Of a DNA stretch of 64,000 bases, positions 53,901 through 63,647 are shown piece after piece. This DNA is from Heliocidaris tuberculata (taxonomy: Eukaryota; Echinodermata; Echinoidea; Camarodonta; Echinometridae): the NCBI GenBank assembly GCA_025618425.1, contig CM046836.1:10763004-10827003 (forward strand), given 5' to 3'. The position numbers and the translations under genes are program-made. The notes under the pieces were generated by a model, which saw only the letters and a program-made list of their open reading frames with translations, was not told the DNA's origin and searched no databases. Position 1 is the first letter of the stretch. Each line of letters starts with the position of its first letter.

Positions 53901-56900
53901 TGAATGTTGCAGAATCTAGTTCCATAAACCCTGAAAATCTGATTATCTCAGATCGGGATTTTGATTATTGTGCAGCGATTGCAGTTTTTTCAGATTTACT
54001 AATCATAATTGGCCATGTGCCTTCAAGGGGGGGGGGAGGAGGTTCATCAAGTGTCTTGTCAGTGATTTTTACCGACAAATTTGCTCTCAGCCAATCAGAT
54101 GCAAGGATTTCAGTAGCTTATAACAGTTATTGCAACTTGCCATTGATGACAAGTTTCATGAAACAGGGCCCTGATGTGCACGTGATGGAGGACTAAATCT
54201 CCATATTACTTGTTGCTAATTTCAGTACAAGCGCTCACCAAGGAGTACAGCCATGCCAAGGAGAGTAGAGATAAGCAGATCTCAGAGCTGAGAAAGCTAG
54301 TTGAACATAGCAGTCAGACAACTCTCAATGATTATGAGAAGAAGGTGAGTACATGCAGCTAACTGATGAAGGCTGGTATTGTGGTCAGTGTATTTAAACA
54401 ACCACTTTTGAAATACAAAGTATAATAAAGCCGTGAAAAGGATGAATTCCACTAAATGTTTGAAATTAATGACTGAACACAGTTGTAAACGATATGCCAG
54501 AACCTGAAATATCTGATAGTTGACATATATTATTTGTCATTACCTAGGGTTTGTTGACGATTTTGGAGTCTTTGGGAGATTTATAGGGGTCATTGAGGGA
54601 TCATAAACATTTAACAAATGAAAAAACAATAATTCTACATTTGGAATTTCATTCCACAAGGGAAGCAATTTTAGTCATCACGTTGACCTACATGTTTTAT
54701 AATTCAGGGCCTTTTCAGGCTGTTATGATTTCCTTCTTTTTTTTTTTCTTCTTCTTCCAATTTGGGGTATTATGCTCCAAAATATCTAGGGTGGGGGGGG
54801 GGGGGAGGTCATGGGGTCATAATGATTAAGAACCACTGTCTTCAACATTACTGTAGATTATATAACACACATTTTCCATTGTGATCCATTGATCTCCTTC
54901 ATTGATTCTCAGCTGCATGATGCAGTGGCTGACTTTGAGCAGGAGAAGTTTGAGATGCAGAAGAAGCAGACAAGTGCTATTCAGGACATCTTAGAAGACA
55001 CCAATGCCAAACTGCAGAAGATGGAGATGGAGTATAATGCTCAGGTGGAAAGTCATGTAAGTTAACACAGTCATACTGTGGAAGAAACAAAGAAGTTGAT
55101 AAAAATTGTTAATTTTCGTGTATTCACGCTTGTGTGTCATATTTCACTTTATCACGTATTTTATATGCACATTTATATGTATTTCCTTTATATTTCATAT
55201 GTATTTCATGTATTTATTTCTAATTCTTAATAAAGTAGGATTTTCACATATTTTTTTTAGAAATTACATGTAGAAATTAATAGCTATACATATATCAAAA
55301 GCTATGTGATACTTACCTGTTTATATGGATGGATGTACATTTGCAAAAAAAAAAAAATATTAGTGTTTTACTTAATTTAGGTAAAAAGGTGCACAAATGT
55401 CATCAGTTTGTTGCCAATGCAGTGAAAATATGAATATTCACTAGCACATTTGACTGGAAATTAGGAAGCAATTTTAATTGAAGGAAATATCAAAACGTAA
55501 ACGCATATACATGTATTCGTATTAAGTAGTTAAACTATATTTTGATACATTTATATAGGCTGAAGTGATACGAGAGCTTGAAGCCAAACTTCATCAACTA
55601 AGCCAGGAACTGACCAATCAGCAAGCAGGACATGTCCGCCTATTGGAGGAGAAATCTGAGTTGGAGAGACAGGCAACTCTTCTCAATGTAGAGCTGGAGA
55701 ATATTACTAAAAGGTAACTCAATTAACTGATTTCAGTTCTTTTGCCTAAGCAGGTTTTTGTCAGTATGTATGATGGGGTGACCATATTTCACATACATTT
55801 TAAAAAAATTTAAGAATGTGATATCCGATCCATGATTTCTCATATTCTACAATATTTTATTTAGATGTTCTCTAAATACACAAAATACAACGCATTCTCA
55901 AGAATGTCAGCATCGAGGTTAGACACCGTTCTTTCAGCAAACTTGACTCCACACTCTTCACCCACAAGGACAAGAAACCTACAGACGCCTACCCGGGAGT
56001 TTACAAGATACCATGCCAATGTGGCAAGGTGTACATCGGAGAGACAGGACGCAACCTCAAAACCAGACTTAAGGAACATCAGACCAGCTTTAAACACAGC
56101 GATTGGGACAAGTCGGCAATTGTCAAACATGCCCAGCAACTCAATCACCCTATCGACTGGCCCAATACGAAACTCATCACCTCCATCAAACACTGGCACA
56201 CCAGACGAGTTCGGGAAGCCATCGAAATACAACAACACAACACAGTACCACAGGACAGCGGACTAGTCATCAACGACATTTGGCGACCTCTCCTAAACAG
56301 ACGTACATCACAACATTAAACTACATTACCCCCCCCCAACACAACACACTACTTCACGCCAATCGATAATCTCTAAACAGATTAACGGACCCGACAGGAA
56401 ACGACTAACAATAGACTTAGACATTTGCGCGGCAAACTTCCGACACAGACACACATTTAGACCACGCAACCGCAAGCCACGCCCACTTCCGTTAACGGAC
56501 CAATCAGAGGCCCGGAATGGCGAACACGGGCTCGCACAGTAACGGTACCCCGGTCCGCACAACTGCATAAATACTCGCCGCACTGCAGTTTTCCTCGAGT
56601 TAATCTCCTGACGATGAACAGAGCACACTGTTCGAAACGCGTCGAGACAGATATACTCCTTTACCGAAAGAATACCATAGTTCGGAAACTCTCTTTCAGA
56701 ACTACTCTACAGAGGAATACAAACAGTTCTTTTCAGAACTACTCTCTCCAAACTTCTGTGACCTACTCAGAACTTTCCTGATCTCGATCACTCTTTCTTC
56801 CCTTTTCTTCTTTCCTCTTTCCATTTCACTTCATTTTTGGTGTACAAACACCGAAAACAAAAACCAAAAATAGTCTTGTGTAAGTGTTTAATTTAATTTC

Positions 56901-59301
56901 ATTCCATTTCCATCTCTTTCCTTTCCTTTCACTTCTCCTAAATTCCTCTAAACGCCCCATAAGTGGGTTATTTTTTCACGAAAGAATATATCAACAGCCT
57001 TTTCACAGAGGCTCCCACATGGTGTTACCGAAAACCTTCAATTGTGAATGTTTTATTTAGATAGATTTATACCCAACGGAAAGCAAAATTCTATAATAAA
57101 AGTGGTTCCAGCAAGAAAATTAATCGACAAAGAATTTCGGAGATATCGTGATCTCAAAATCTAGTGTTGGATCGCAACGCGCTGGAACTGAAGAAAGGGC
57201 ATAAAAAACCATGAGACCTAAGTTCGCACATGTGACTTTACATCTAAGTTATCCAACGTAGCGATCCATCAAAGGTAAGATAATTGCATCATTTGCAAGA
57301 CAAAATATCACAAAGTCATTTGGTATCATGTTTTACTTAAAAGTTTGATAACACCTTCTCTCAAAATGAGGATTTCTAGACCCTTGTCGGTAACTTCATA
57401 TTTTTTGGAAACTGATGCAAAAAGTAGAAAAATTTGCCGCTCTTTTGTCAATATCTTCATAATTTCTCACCCAAATTAAAAGAAAATATTGTCTCTAGGA
57501 AATTTTAGCTTCCTCTATCCAATGGTGCCATCAGATTTTCGAAATCTTATGTAGTTTTTGAGATATTACCCTGTGCGCGAACTTAGGTCACGCCCGAAAT
57601 ATGGTCACACCACCATACATCACTTGGTGATTGTAACAAGAGTGGTGTACTTCAAAAGAAGAAATACCAAGTGTAAATTAACCCTGACATTGGTAATCTG
57701 TATATCAGAGTATTGGTTGAACCTCCAAAAATGTTTTTGTTCTCTTTATTTTTAACCTTGGGATGGTGCAAGCCCAATCCTCATTTTGCAACAGGTGTAA
57801 CAATTTTTATCTTCACAGAGAACACTGCTCAAATTTACCTGATTGCCTCTGATACAGTACTATAAAAAATAGTAAATCTCTCATTTTAATTTATAATGTT
57901 ATCAACATTTAATTGTAGCAATTTGAATTAAAAGTCATATTTTTCTTTGACTTTAACATAAAGTGAATTTTTAAGTAGTCAGTGTTTGTTGAAGTTTCCC
58001 CCAATAACCAATTTTACTGAAATATTATTGTTATAGATTTTCTTTGTGATTGAGCATTTTTAAAGTAAATTTTGAAGCTGATCTATGATTGTCTTATTGA
58101 CTGCTGTGAATAATATGTTTTTTCTTGTCTCAATCAGGTACATTGCCTTGGAGAAAGATTATGATGTCAAAAAGACGGATTATGAGAGAGAGATCAAAAA
58201 TCTGAGAGGAAAGTCTGAAGCCAGGGTAGACTTCCTGAAGGAGGAACATACAACTTCCCTTGCAAAGGTACAGTAGTTAAAATAAACAACATTATGAAGA
58301 AAAAGAAGCATTGTGAATCCTATATCAGGATACTTGCTGAAACAAGCAAGCAGTTTATGGTAATTATAGTTGTAATTTACTGATGGCTGAAAATGTGATC
58401 CTTACACTTTTGTTTAAAAATTATTTAGTAATGTGATTTCTCTGTCAAGCGGAAGACTTCTAATACCCTTTGGGTAAGACATTTAACCTGCTATAGGTTT
58501 GTTCTTTGGATAGAAATTAATAACCTTAATTCATATTACCCATTGTTTATTTCATCTTTTGAAATGGGCTTTGCACCTTTACATACATGTAAGACAATAG
58601 TGCTGACAATAAGTTCATTTTCACATGTTACATGATTATTTGAACTGACCATGGGGAATTTCAGGGTTCTGTTTCATAAAACTTGTTGTCAATGACAAGT
58701 TATGATAGTTGTTATAAGCTAGTGAAATCCTTGCATCTGACTGGCTGAGAGCAAATTTGTCATAGAAATGTGACAGTTGTTACTGATAGCAAGTTTTATG
58801 AAACAGGGCCCTGGTCGAGATACAGATATACCATGTGTAAATTGTCCTTGATAAGTTGCAATAGTATTTCAGTACACAATTTTAAACCACGAAAAAATGC
58901 CTTGATCCTCCTAAATCACTGCCCCTCAGATCCTGCAGGGCACTCACTTTGCAGGCAGGTGAAAAAGGGAATTTTGTAATGAGCATTGTCATGAAGTGAT
59001 GTATTTCTTGATATTAAACTCTCCCTTGCAGCTAAGTGAGAGCAACAAGGAACTTGAAGATAGAGTCCATGAACTCAGACAGGCACTGCAGGACAGTGAA
59101 CTCAACAGACAAAGACAAGTCAGAGTGAGTAAAACAGACCACGATGTAAATATTGTGAATAGAAAGAAGGAATTGAATATTGCAGTTTAAACCCATGTTT
59201 TGAGAAGCAAAAAAAGTAACCCAACACATTAGATGTCTTTGAGTTTAGTTGAAAATACAGAAACAGAGAGGAGGGACAAAGAGAGTATGTGTGTGTGTGT
59301 G

Positions 59302-59335
<34 letters not shown>

Positions 59336-60944
59336 AGATGGGGCAAAGATATGGAGAGAGGAGAGGGAATGAGAGAGAGAGAAATGGAAAGCGAGAAGGA
59401 GAAATGGAACGAGAGAGAGAGAAATGGAGAGTGAGAGAGAGAGAAATGGAGAGTGAGAGAGAGAGAGAAATACAGAGTGAGAGTGAGAGAAATGGGGAGA
59501 GAGAGAGAGAGAGAAATGGAGAGTGAGAGACAGAGAAATAGAGAGTAAGAGAAAGAGGAATGGGGAGTGAGAGAGAGAGAAATGGAGAGTGAAAGAGAGA
59601 AAGAGAGGCAGACCATAACAGAGAGAAAACAATTGTCTTTTGCTTTTCCCAACAGGAGCTGGAGAGTGAGTACAAGCAAGATAAGCTCCATCAGGAGCAG
59701 CTGAACGAGAGGAAGCTCCAGGGGCTCCGTTCACAGATGGGTGTGGAGAAGGAGGATCTGGAGAGGCAACTCAGGCAATCTCAGAATGCCAACCAGTAAG
59801 TAGGAATATTGCTGCAATTTCCTTTACCATTCTCCCTACTACAGATCTTAAATCCTCCCATGTCACCTGGGGGGTGATTCACTAACAGCTAAAATCAATT
59901 TTAAGTGAGATAAAATCAATTTTCTGATGATTTGATTGGTCTGCAGCTTTCAAAAATTGATTTTAGCTGTTAGTGAATCACCCCCAGATTTTTGAGAAAT
60001 TGTCAAATATGAACTTTCAAGAGTTGAAATACATGTATTAACTTTCATTGAAATTTTCTTGAGCAAACTGGGCAAAGATACATTGCATAGGAATAACCAT
60101 TATATTGAAGGGACAGGTTTCTGTATGAGGAAGAATTTTCCAACCATTCTGAGCCTAGACGAAATGTTCAACACTCACATTTTTGGGCGGGACTTGCTGC
60201 CCACGGCATGTTAGGGGTTAAAATACTGTTGGTTTCATGCCTAGTTTTCACTCCGTGGTAAATAATTATAGTGTAAACCTTTATTGCTCTTGAGAAGTTT
60301 TATTGCTCAAAGCAACCAAACTCAGATGCTTGCGACAAAGTATGACAAATATCATGGGATGGCTTCAGCAGCAAAATGAATGAAAAGACTGGTGCAAGTT
60401 AGCACAAAGGAGAGAGAATAAGCACTGATTTGACCACAATTTGATTGTCTTTTCTGTTGCCCTGCATACATGAAAATTGAGAACTTTGTGAATTATGGTA
60501 GAAAAACTTTTTGATGAGTGAATATGGTTTTCACTTGTGTACGGGCTTAAAATCCTGTGATCAAGGTAATAATATTGTAAAGCTCATGGCAGTATGCACA
60601 TAATAGTGCTTTATAAATGTACAAATCATGCAGTGATGCAGATGTCAGGATAAGAGGAGCAGATGACTACAGACTAAGCAGCAGAGAGCAAGCAGCAGAG
60701 CGCTAGAGGACTTTAGATCAGCTAGGACTCAAGGATTTACATGAGTAAACAATCATGTTGTGTAAGAGATACAGGTTAGTAGAAGAAGAGATTTAGAATG
60801 GTATTCTGAAAACTATGTTATGCTGTTTTTAGAGGAATCTCATTAATTATTGTGACAAACTTTCAAAATTCATTGTCATCATTTTTGTCAAAATATGTGT
60901 CATTTTTGCAAAGCAGATTTGTCCAAAACATGATTTTGGGGGTC

Positions 60945-61003
<59 letters not shown>

Positions 61004-63647
61004 ATAGATGGAATTGATTGATCATAATGGTCAGATAGCTGGAAAATGAGTGTTACAATCAGTTATAATCCAGAGCAGGTTTTGCAGGAAGCATTTGATC
61101 ATGTCATAGAGTTTAAAATTACATCTAAATCAATTCTGAAATTGTATTTTTGTCATACTTCCACTACTTACATGTGTACAAATGACTTGTTTTGTTAACT
61201 GTTTTTTGTAGTATTCTAATAATCTTTAAAATGGAAATTGATACAGTTAACCTTGCATAAATCGAAGTCACATTAGTGGAACTTTACATTAACTCAAATT
61301 TTTTTGACCACACTCTGCAAAACATGTGTTATTTATGTTTCCTAGGTCGAATTTTCATAAAGTTGAACTAATTTTGTGGCCCCAACAGATTCGACTAATA
61401 TGCAAAGTTAACTGTAATTTGATTTTATTTGAAGCATGAATGATCATACTTCAGTCATGCTTCAGTTAATCTACTGATTGTGGAATTACATGCATGGAAG
61501 TAAAGTTATTTCATCATATTGCAGCTGAAATTGTACTGCACTCTCTCTCTATGTCTGTTGTTTTTCCATGTCGATGCGAGGGTAGAAGTTGACCTTGCCA
61601 GTCTAAGGAGCTAAGAGAAGCAATCAGAGAGTACAGAGAGAGCAGAAGACAGAGTGAAGCCAGGAAGAAGACACACCAACAACAGGTCAGATGTCATCTT
61701 TTTTTCTTGGGGTCATCAATCTCTACAAGTGGATAGAGCAACGCCCTCAACGTTTGATGCGACTGCCGCTGTACTGTTTCAGTACAATTTTATGCATTTT
61801 TTAGAATCAAATACATGTAATTCAGCACTTTGAAGTCTTTTCCACAAATTAACAGCAAAAACAGGCGAAACAAGTGTATCCTTAGAGATTCTAAAGGCGA
61901 TTTAATGTGACAATCAGTATAATGTCTTTTTTAAATAAAAAATCAAATCACGTAATCTTTGGCATAGGAGTACACTGGAATCGTACACTGGAATCATACA
62001 CAGCAGACGATGTCCCCTATACTTTGAGTGTAGGGCTCCTAATTTTGGTTGTGCGGCCGCATCAACTGCTCGCATAGAGCCGTGCTATATCCACGTGGTA
62101 GAGATTGATGCTTAGGGTCCAGCCACTGTGATTTGACACTGGCTCCGGCAAAGTTTGCTCTGTGATTGATATCTTCAAAGATACATGTACATGTTTTTTG
62201 TTGGTGTGTAGGGTTAGGTAAGGGTTGTAATTGTGTATTAGGGAGGATGTCAGTCTTCTGCATCAACAACACTAGAAATAAAAAGAAGCAAATTTCATAC
62301 TGTCTTGAGGGTGAGCGAGAGAGAGAGAGAGAGATTAAAGGAGAGGAGAAGAGTTTTGTGTGCCAGACTTCTTTATATCCAACATAAAGGACTAAAACAG
62401 TGATTTTCATCTTCTTCAATACACATTTCATATTTTTGTTTCCTGTACTTTTATACTTGTAGCTTTTTGGGCTTGAACTCACTCATCAGAGGGGAGAGAG
62501 CTGGAGCAATGTCAGAAGGAGAAGGATAGAAATATAAGTGAAGGAAGGAGGGAGGTGATGTTAGACTTCTGCAGCTACAACGTAGAAGACTTTATAATTC
62601 ATATTCTTCAACATGTATTTCACTATGTGTTTTCTTTGTACTTTACATGTAGCTCTCTGAGCTGGAGCTCACCCATTAGAAGGAGAGAGCCAGGCTCCTG
62701 GAGCAACGTCAGAAGGAGAAGCATAGAAAAATAAATGAAGGGAAGAAGTAAGGGGGTTATCAGATTCTGCAGCTACAACGAAACATACATGTATAGGAGT
62801 AAAAATTTCATCTTACTATTATGTATTTCACAATGCATTTTCTTTGTAATTTAATACATGTAGCTTTCTGAGCTGGAGCTCACCCATCAGAGGGAGAGAG
62901 CCAGGCTCCTGGAGCAGTGTCAGGAGGAGAAGGATCGGCTCCAGGAGGAGCAGGAACAGCTCCTGGGATCCACCAGGGAGAACCTGGAGCAGAAGATAAG
63001 GCTGCTAGAATCACGCTCACAAGAACAGCAGACCAAAGATGCAAAGGTTTGGTATATTTGATATAGATGGTATTGTTTGGGTGCTGTAAAGTCCTTGCTT
63101 AGTGAAGGCAAATTTTGTAATAATAGAAAATACAAAATGATCATTCTGATCTTTTATATTCAAGTAGAAAAATCCAGTGTACCAAATTTCTAAAAATCCT
63201 CTGTATAAATATGAATTATTTTGGCTTTTAAAAACAGTTACACAGTGACACGCTCATATCACAGAGAGAAATTTCATTATACACTTAAATGCATGTAATT
63301 TCCAGATTTGTTGATGTCAAGTTCAGCTGTATAACACAGATATATCCATGAAGACTATTATCAGATACACATAGATCCAGAGCCCATATATGATTATCAT
63401 TTAGAAACATACATAAAATCTGGTGCATATTACATGTTTCATGTGACAGTCACATACAAAAAAATCTGTATTTACCTCCTCTTTTTTTGTTTTTCTTCTC
63501 CAGGTTATCTTTGATCTTGAACAGCAGCTGCGTGATGTGAAGGAAGAAATGCTACAGAGTGATTCATTGAGGAAACAACAGCTGGTTGAATTGGGTCTAC
63601 TCAGAGAGGAAGAGAGACAGAAAGTACAGAGAGAACATGAAACAGAG
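47872..63647 (+). CDS. CEP112: Centrosomal protein of 112 kDa (CEP112/CCDC46), about 748 codons in 17 exons, 3' end outside window
   Basis: CEP112 is a coiled-coil protein of the centrosome and spindle poles. The N-terminal 95 residues form the DUF4485 domain: DDEFDGFLAEMKPFVLKLPH, KSERQRCALWIKKLCEAPGH, RKNRNMYSRLLLHMLKKSLL and EGPFSSRPDPGPLPTLPSY, all family hallmarks. Residues 93-300 are a polar linker (SIYFDEPTQSKALRREEVGG). From about residue 260 the protein is continuous coiled coil, including LVELGLLREEERQKVQREHE near the right edge, a recognisable CEP112 segment. Exons join in phase except exon 15, which needs a one-base shift. Human CEP112 is 955 residues, so roughly a fifth should lie beyond position 64000. 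The start ATG is in TCATCATGG, 20 bases after a 3' splice site. Confidence 0.93.
48638..48704 (+). CDS. CEP112: CEP112 exon 2
   Basis: ERQRCALWIKKLCEAPGHGV, the most conserved part of DUF4485. Confidence 0.92.
49033..49150 (+). CDS. CEP112: CEP112 exon 3
   Basis: KNRNMYSRLLLHMLKKSLLE followed by GPFSSRPDPGPLPTLPSYT; phase 0 end. Confidence 0.92.
50093..50286 (+). CDS. CEP112: CEP112 exon 4
   Basis: SIYFDEPTQSKALRREEVGG, then HSLPDWVSGELWSGQD and a Ser/Arg-rich end; acceptor CTATAG. Confidence 0.9.
51055..51191. mobile_element. Hairpin repeat family, inverted-end copy (GAGCGCTTCATCAAGCG)
   Basis: GAGCGCTTCATCAAGCGTTT and the inverted ACACTTGATGAAAACGCTC end. The core 'ccaatcagatgcaaggattt' is shared with 20405, 54037, 52902 and 58663. 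Confidence 0.65.
51256..51346 (+). CDS. CEP112: CEP112 exon 5
   Basis: QRKIGDEGEGNTLKQAIPPA and SYQSHLETAR, phase 2 to 0; acceptor TTTCCCAAG is CAAG rather than CAG/TAG. Confidence 0.8.
51866..51970 (+). CDS. CEP112: CEP112 exon 6
   Basis: Thirty-five codons, AEIRNRHKVSFTYSSDEEED and PNPRRKEAKSSSNNR; in phase 0 on both sides. Confidence 0.87.
52441..52704 (+). CDS. CEP112: CEP112 exon 7
   Basis: Eighty-eight codons. A Thr/Ser linker (STGFDWARFELSPVATRTQV) gives way to coiled coil (METRQEKQHLEMRTKLLEAK). Confidence 0.9.
52902..53033. mobile_element. TTTCATAAAACTTG hairpin repeat family copy
   Basis: GGGTCCCGTTTCATAAAACT and TTTTATGAAACGGGGCCC ends, internal 'gaaatccctgcatttgattg'. About 130 bp. 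Confidence 0.65.
53749..53848 (+). CDS. CEP112: CEP112 exon 8
   Basis: ILDRKNTEMDEMKTHYRNKV and ADLEETNRKLDKK, coiled coil. Confidence 0.88.
54037..54172. mobile_element. TTTCATAAAACTTG hairpin repeat family copy
   Basis: Left end of the CATCAAGTGTC type and right end CAAGTTTCATGAAACAGGGC, so a hybrid of the two end types. Confidence 0.6.
54226..54344 (+). CDS. CEP112: CEP112 exon 9
   Basis: QALTKEYSHAKESRDKQISE and LRKLVEHSSQTTLNDYEKK. Confidence 0.88.
54913..55056 (+). CDS. CEP112: CEP112 exon 10
   Basis: Forty-eight codons, LHDAVADFEQEKFEMQKKQT through EMEYNAQVESH, phase 0. Confidence 0.88.
55559..55713 (+). CDS. CEP112: CEP112 exon 11
   Basis: AEVIRELEAKLHQLSQELTN to ATLLNVELENITK, followed by the intron that contains the Penelope-like fragment. 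Confidence 0.88.
55912..56319 (+). pseudogene. GIY-YIG endonuclease domain of Penelope-like element
   Basis: Open frame to TAA at 56319. GVYKIPCQCGKVYIGETGRN gives the GVY and YIG half-motifs with the CxC zinc-like pair between them, then LKTRLKEHQTSFKHSDW and SAIVKHAQQLNHPIDW, typical of Penelope-like elements. The frame is intact to its natural end but lacks the reverse transcriptase upstream. Confidence 0.78.
56597..56658 (+). ncRNA. Putative type I hammerhead ribozyme of the Penelope-like element
   Basis: Core CUGACGA at 56608-56614 and GAAA at 56634-56637. Stem II GAACAG (56616-56621) pairs with CUGUUC (56628-56633) around loop AGCACA. Stem III is the loopless palindrome ACGCGU (56637-56642). 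Cleavage is predicted after C56643 (GUC). Stem I pairs UCUC (56604-56607) with GAGA (56644-56647) and, beyond an internal loop, GAGU (56597-56600) with ACUC (56655-56658). One extra U (56615) before stem II is atypical. Hammerheads with minimal stem III are known in Penelope-like elements. Confidence 0.7.
57217..57593. mobile_element. MITE-like repeat with CCTAAGTTCGC termini
   Basis: GACCTAAGTTCGCACATGTG and the inverted GTGCGCGAACTTAGGTCACG delimit about 377 bp. Confidence 0.5.
58138..58267 (+). CDS. CEP112: CEP112 exon 12
   Basis: YIALEKDYDVKKTDYEREIK and NLRGKSEARVDFLKEEHTTS. Confidence 0.88.
58663..58812. mobile_element. TTTCATAAAACTTG hairpin repeat family, best-preserved copy
   Basis: AGGGTTCTGTTTCATAAAAC and AGCAAGTTTTATGAAACAGG ends; a full inverted-repeat element of about 150 bp. 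Confidence 0.7.
59032..59124 (+). CDS. CEP112: CEP112 exon 13
   Basis: LSESNKELEDRVHELRQALQ and DSELNRQRQVR, phase 0. Confidence 0.88.
59287..59610. repeat. (GT)n followed by GAGA/GAAATG low-complexity tract
   Basis: (GT)n about 59287-59334, then (GA)n with a recurrent 'gaaatggagagtgagagaga' unit, ending about 45 bp before exon 14 of CEP112. Confidence 0.9.
59656..59795 (+). CDS. CEP112: CEP112 exon 14
   Basis: ELESEYKQDKLHQEQLNERK through LERQLRQSQNAN, ends phase 2 at CCA|GTAAGT. Confidence 0.88.
59869..59985. mobile_element. 117-bp hairpin MITE
   Basis: GGGGGTGATTCACTAACAGC and GCTGTTAGTGAATCACCCCC are perfect inverted ends, continuing through 'taaaatcaattttt'. Confidence 0.8.
59986..61580. 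other. CEP112 intron 14
   Basis: Contains a (TA)n microsatellite at 60952-61002 and a SINE-like tail 'gtgctttataaatgtaca' near 60608. A purine-rich 'agcagagagcaagcagcaga' stretch at 60660-60700 has no open frame. Confidence 0.4.
61581..61685 (+). CDS. CEP112: CEP112 exon 15, apparent one-base frameshift
   Basis: From acceptor GCGAG the in-phase reading is VEVDLASLRS then TAA at 61612. The other frame from 61611 continues LREAIREYRESRRQSEARKK and THQQQ and joins exon 16 in phase. A single missing base around 61608-61611 explains both. An alternative is a short undetected exon between exons 14 and 15 with acceptor CCAG at 61600. Sequence error, a genuine mutation or mis-splicing by my reading are all possible. 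Confidence 0.6.
62463..62560 (+). pseudogene. Decayed duplicate A of CEP112 exon 16
   Basis: Begins CTTTTTGGGCTTGAACTCAC after TTGTAG, matching exon 16, but carries an insertion-type frameshift after HQR and loses similarity after about 75 bases. Confidence 0.8.
62653..62755 (+). pseudogene. Decayed duplicate B of CEP112 exon 16
   Basis: Begins CTCTCTGAGCTGGAGCTCAC after ACATGTAG; CAT is followed by TAG in place of CAG, an in-frame stop, and the 3' half is lost. Confidence 0.85.
62864..63046 (+). CDS. CEP112: CEP112 exon 16 (intact copy of a triplicated exon)
   Basis: Sixty-one codons, LSELELTHQRERARLLEQCQ through LLESRSQEQQTKDAK, acceptor ACATGTAG, donor GTTTGG. Two damaged copies precede it. 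Confidence 0.9.
63504..63647 (+). CDS. CEP112: CEP112 exon 17
   Basis: Forty-eight codons, VIFDLEQQLRDVKEEMLQSD and QLVELGLLREEERQKVQREH, a well conserved CEP112 segment. Confidence 0.92.

Larger units (their letters stand above)
55880..56960 (+). mobile_element. 3' fragment of a Penelope-like element
   Basis: In CEP112 intron 11. A GIY-YIG endonuclease segment is followed by a noncoding tail with a hammerhead-like fold and pyrimidine-rich sequence. Reverse transcriptase is absent, so it is 5' truncated, as is typical of Penelope insertions. Left boundary is about 55880; the right boundary is unclear. Confidence 0.72.

Noticed and set aside
55861..56266. Other-frame ORFs over the GIY-YIG segment
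   Set aside because: Only the frame ending at 56319 carries the GIY-YIG motifs.
59120..59734. Minus-strand 204-codon ORF and companions (Ser/Leu/His rich)
   Set aside because: Produced by the (GT)n/(GA)n tract; overlaps the real CEP112 exon 14 antisense.
60660..60720. Possible extra CEP112 exon (agcagagagcaagcagcaga)
   Set aside because: Resembles exon 15 only in composition; no open frame with usable splice sites in the required phase.
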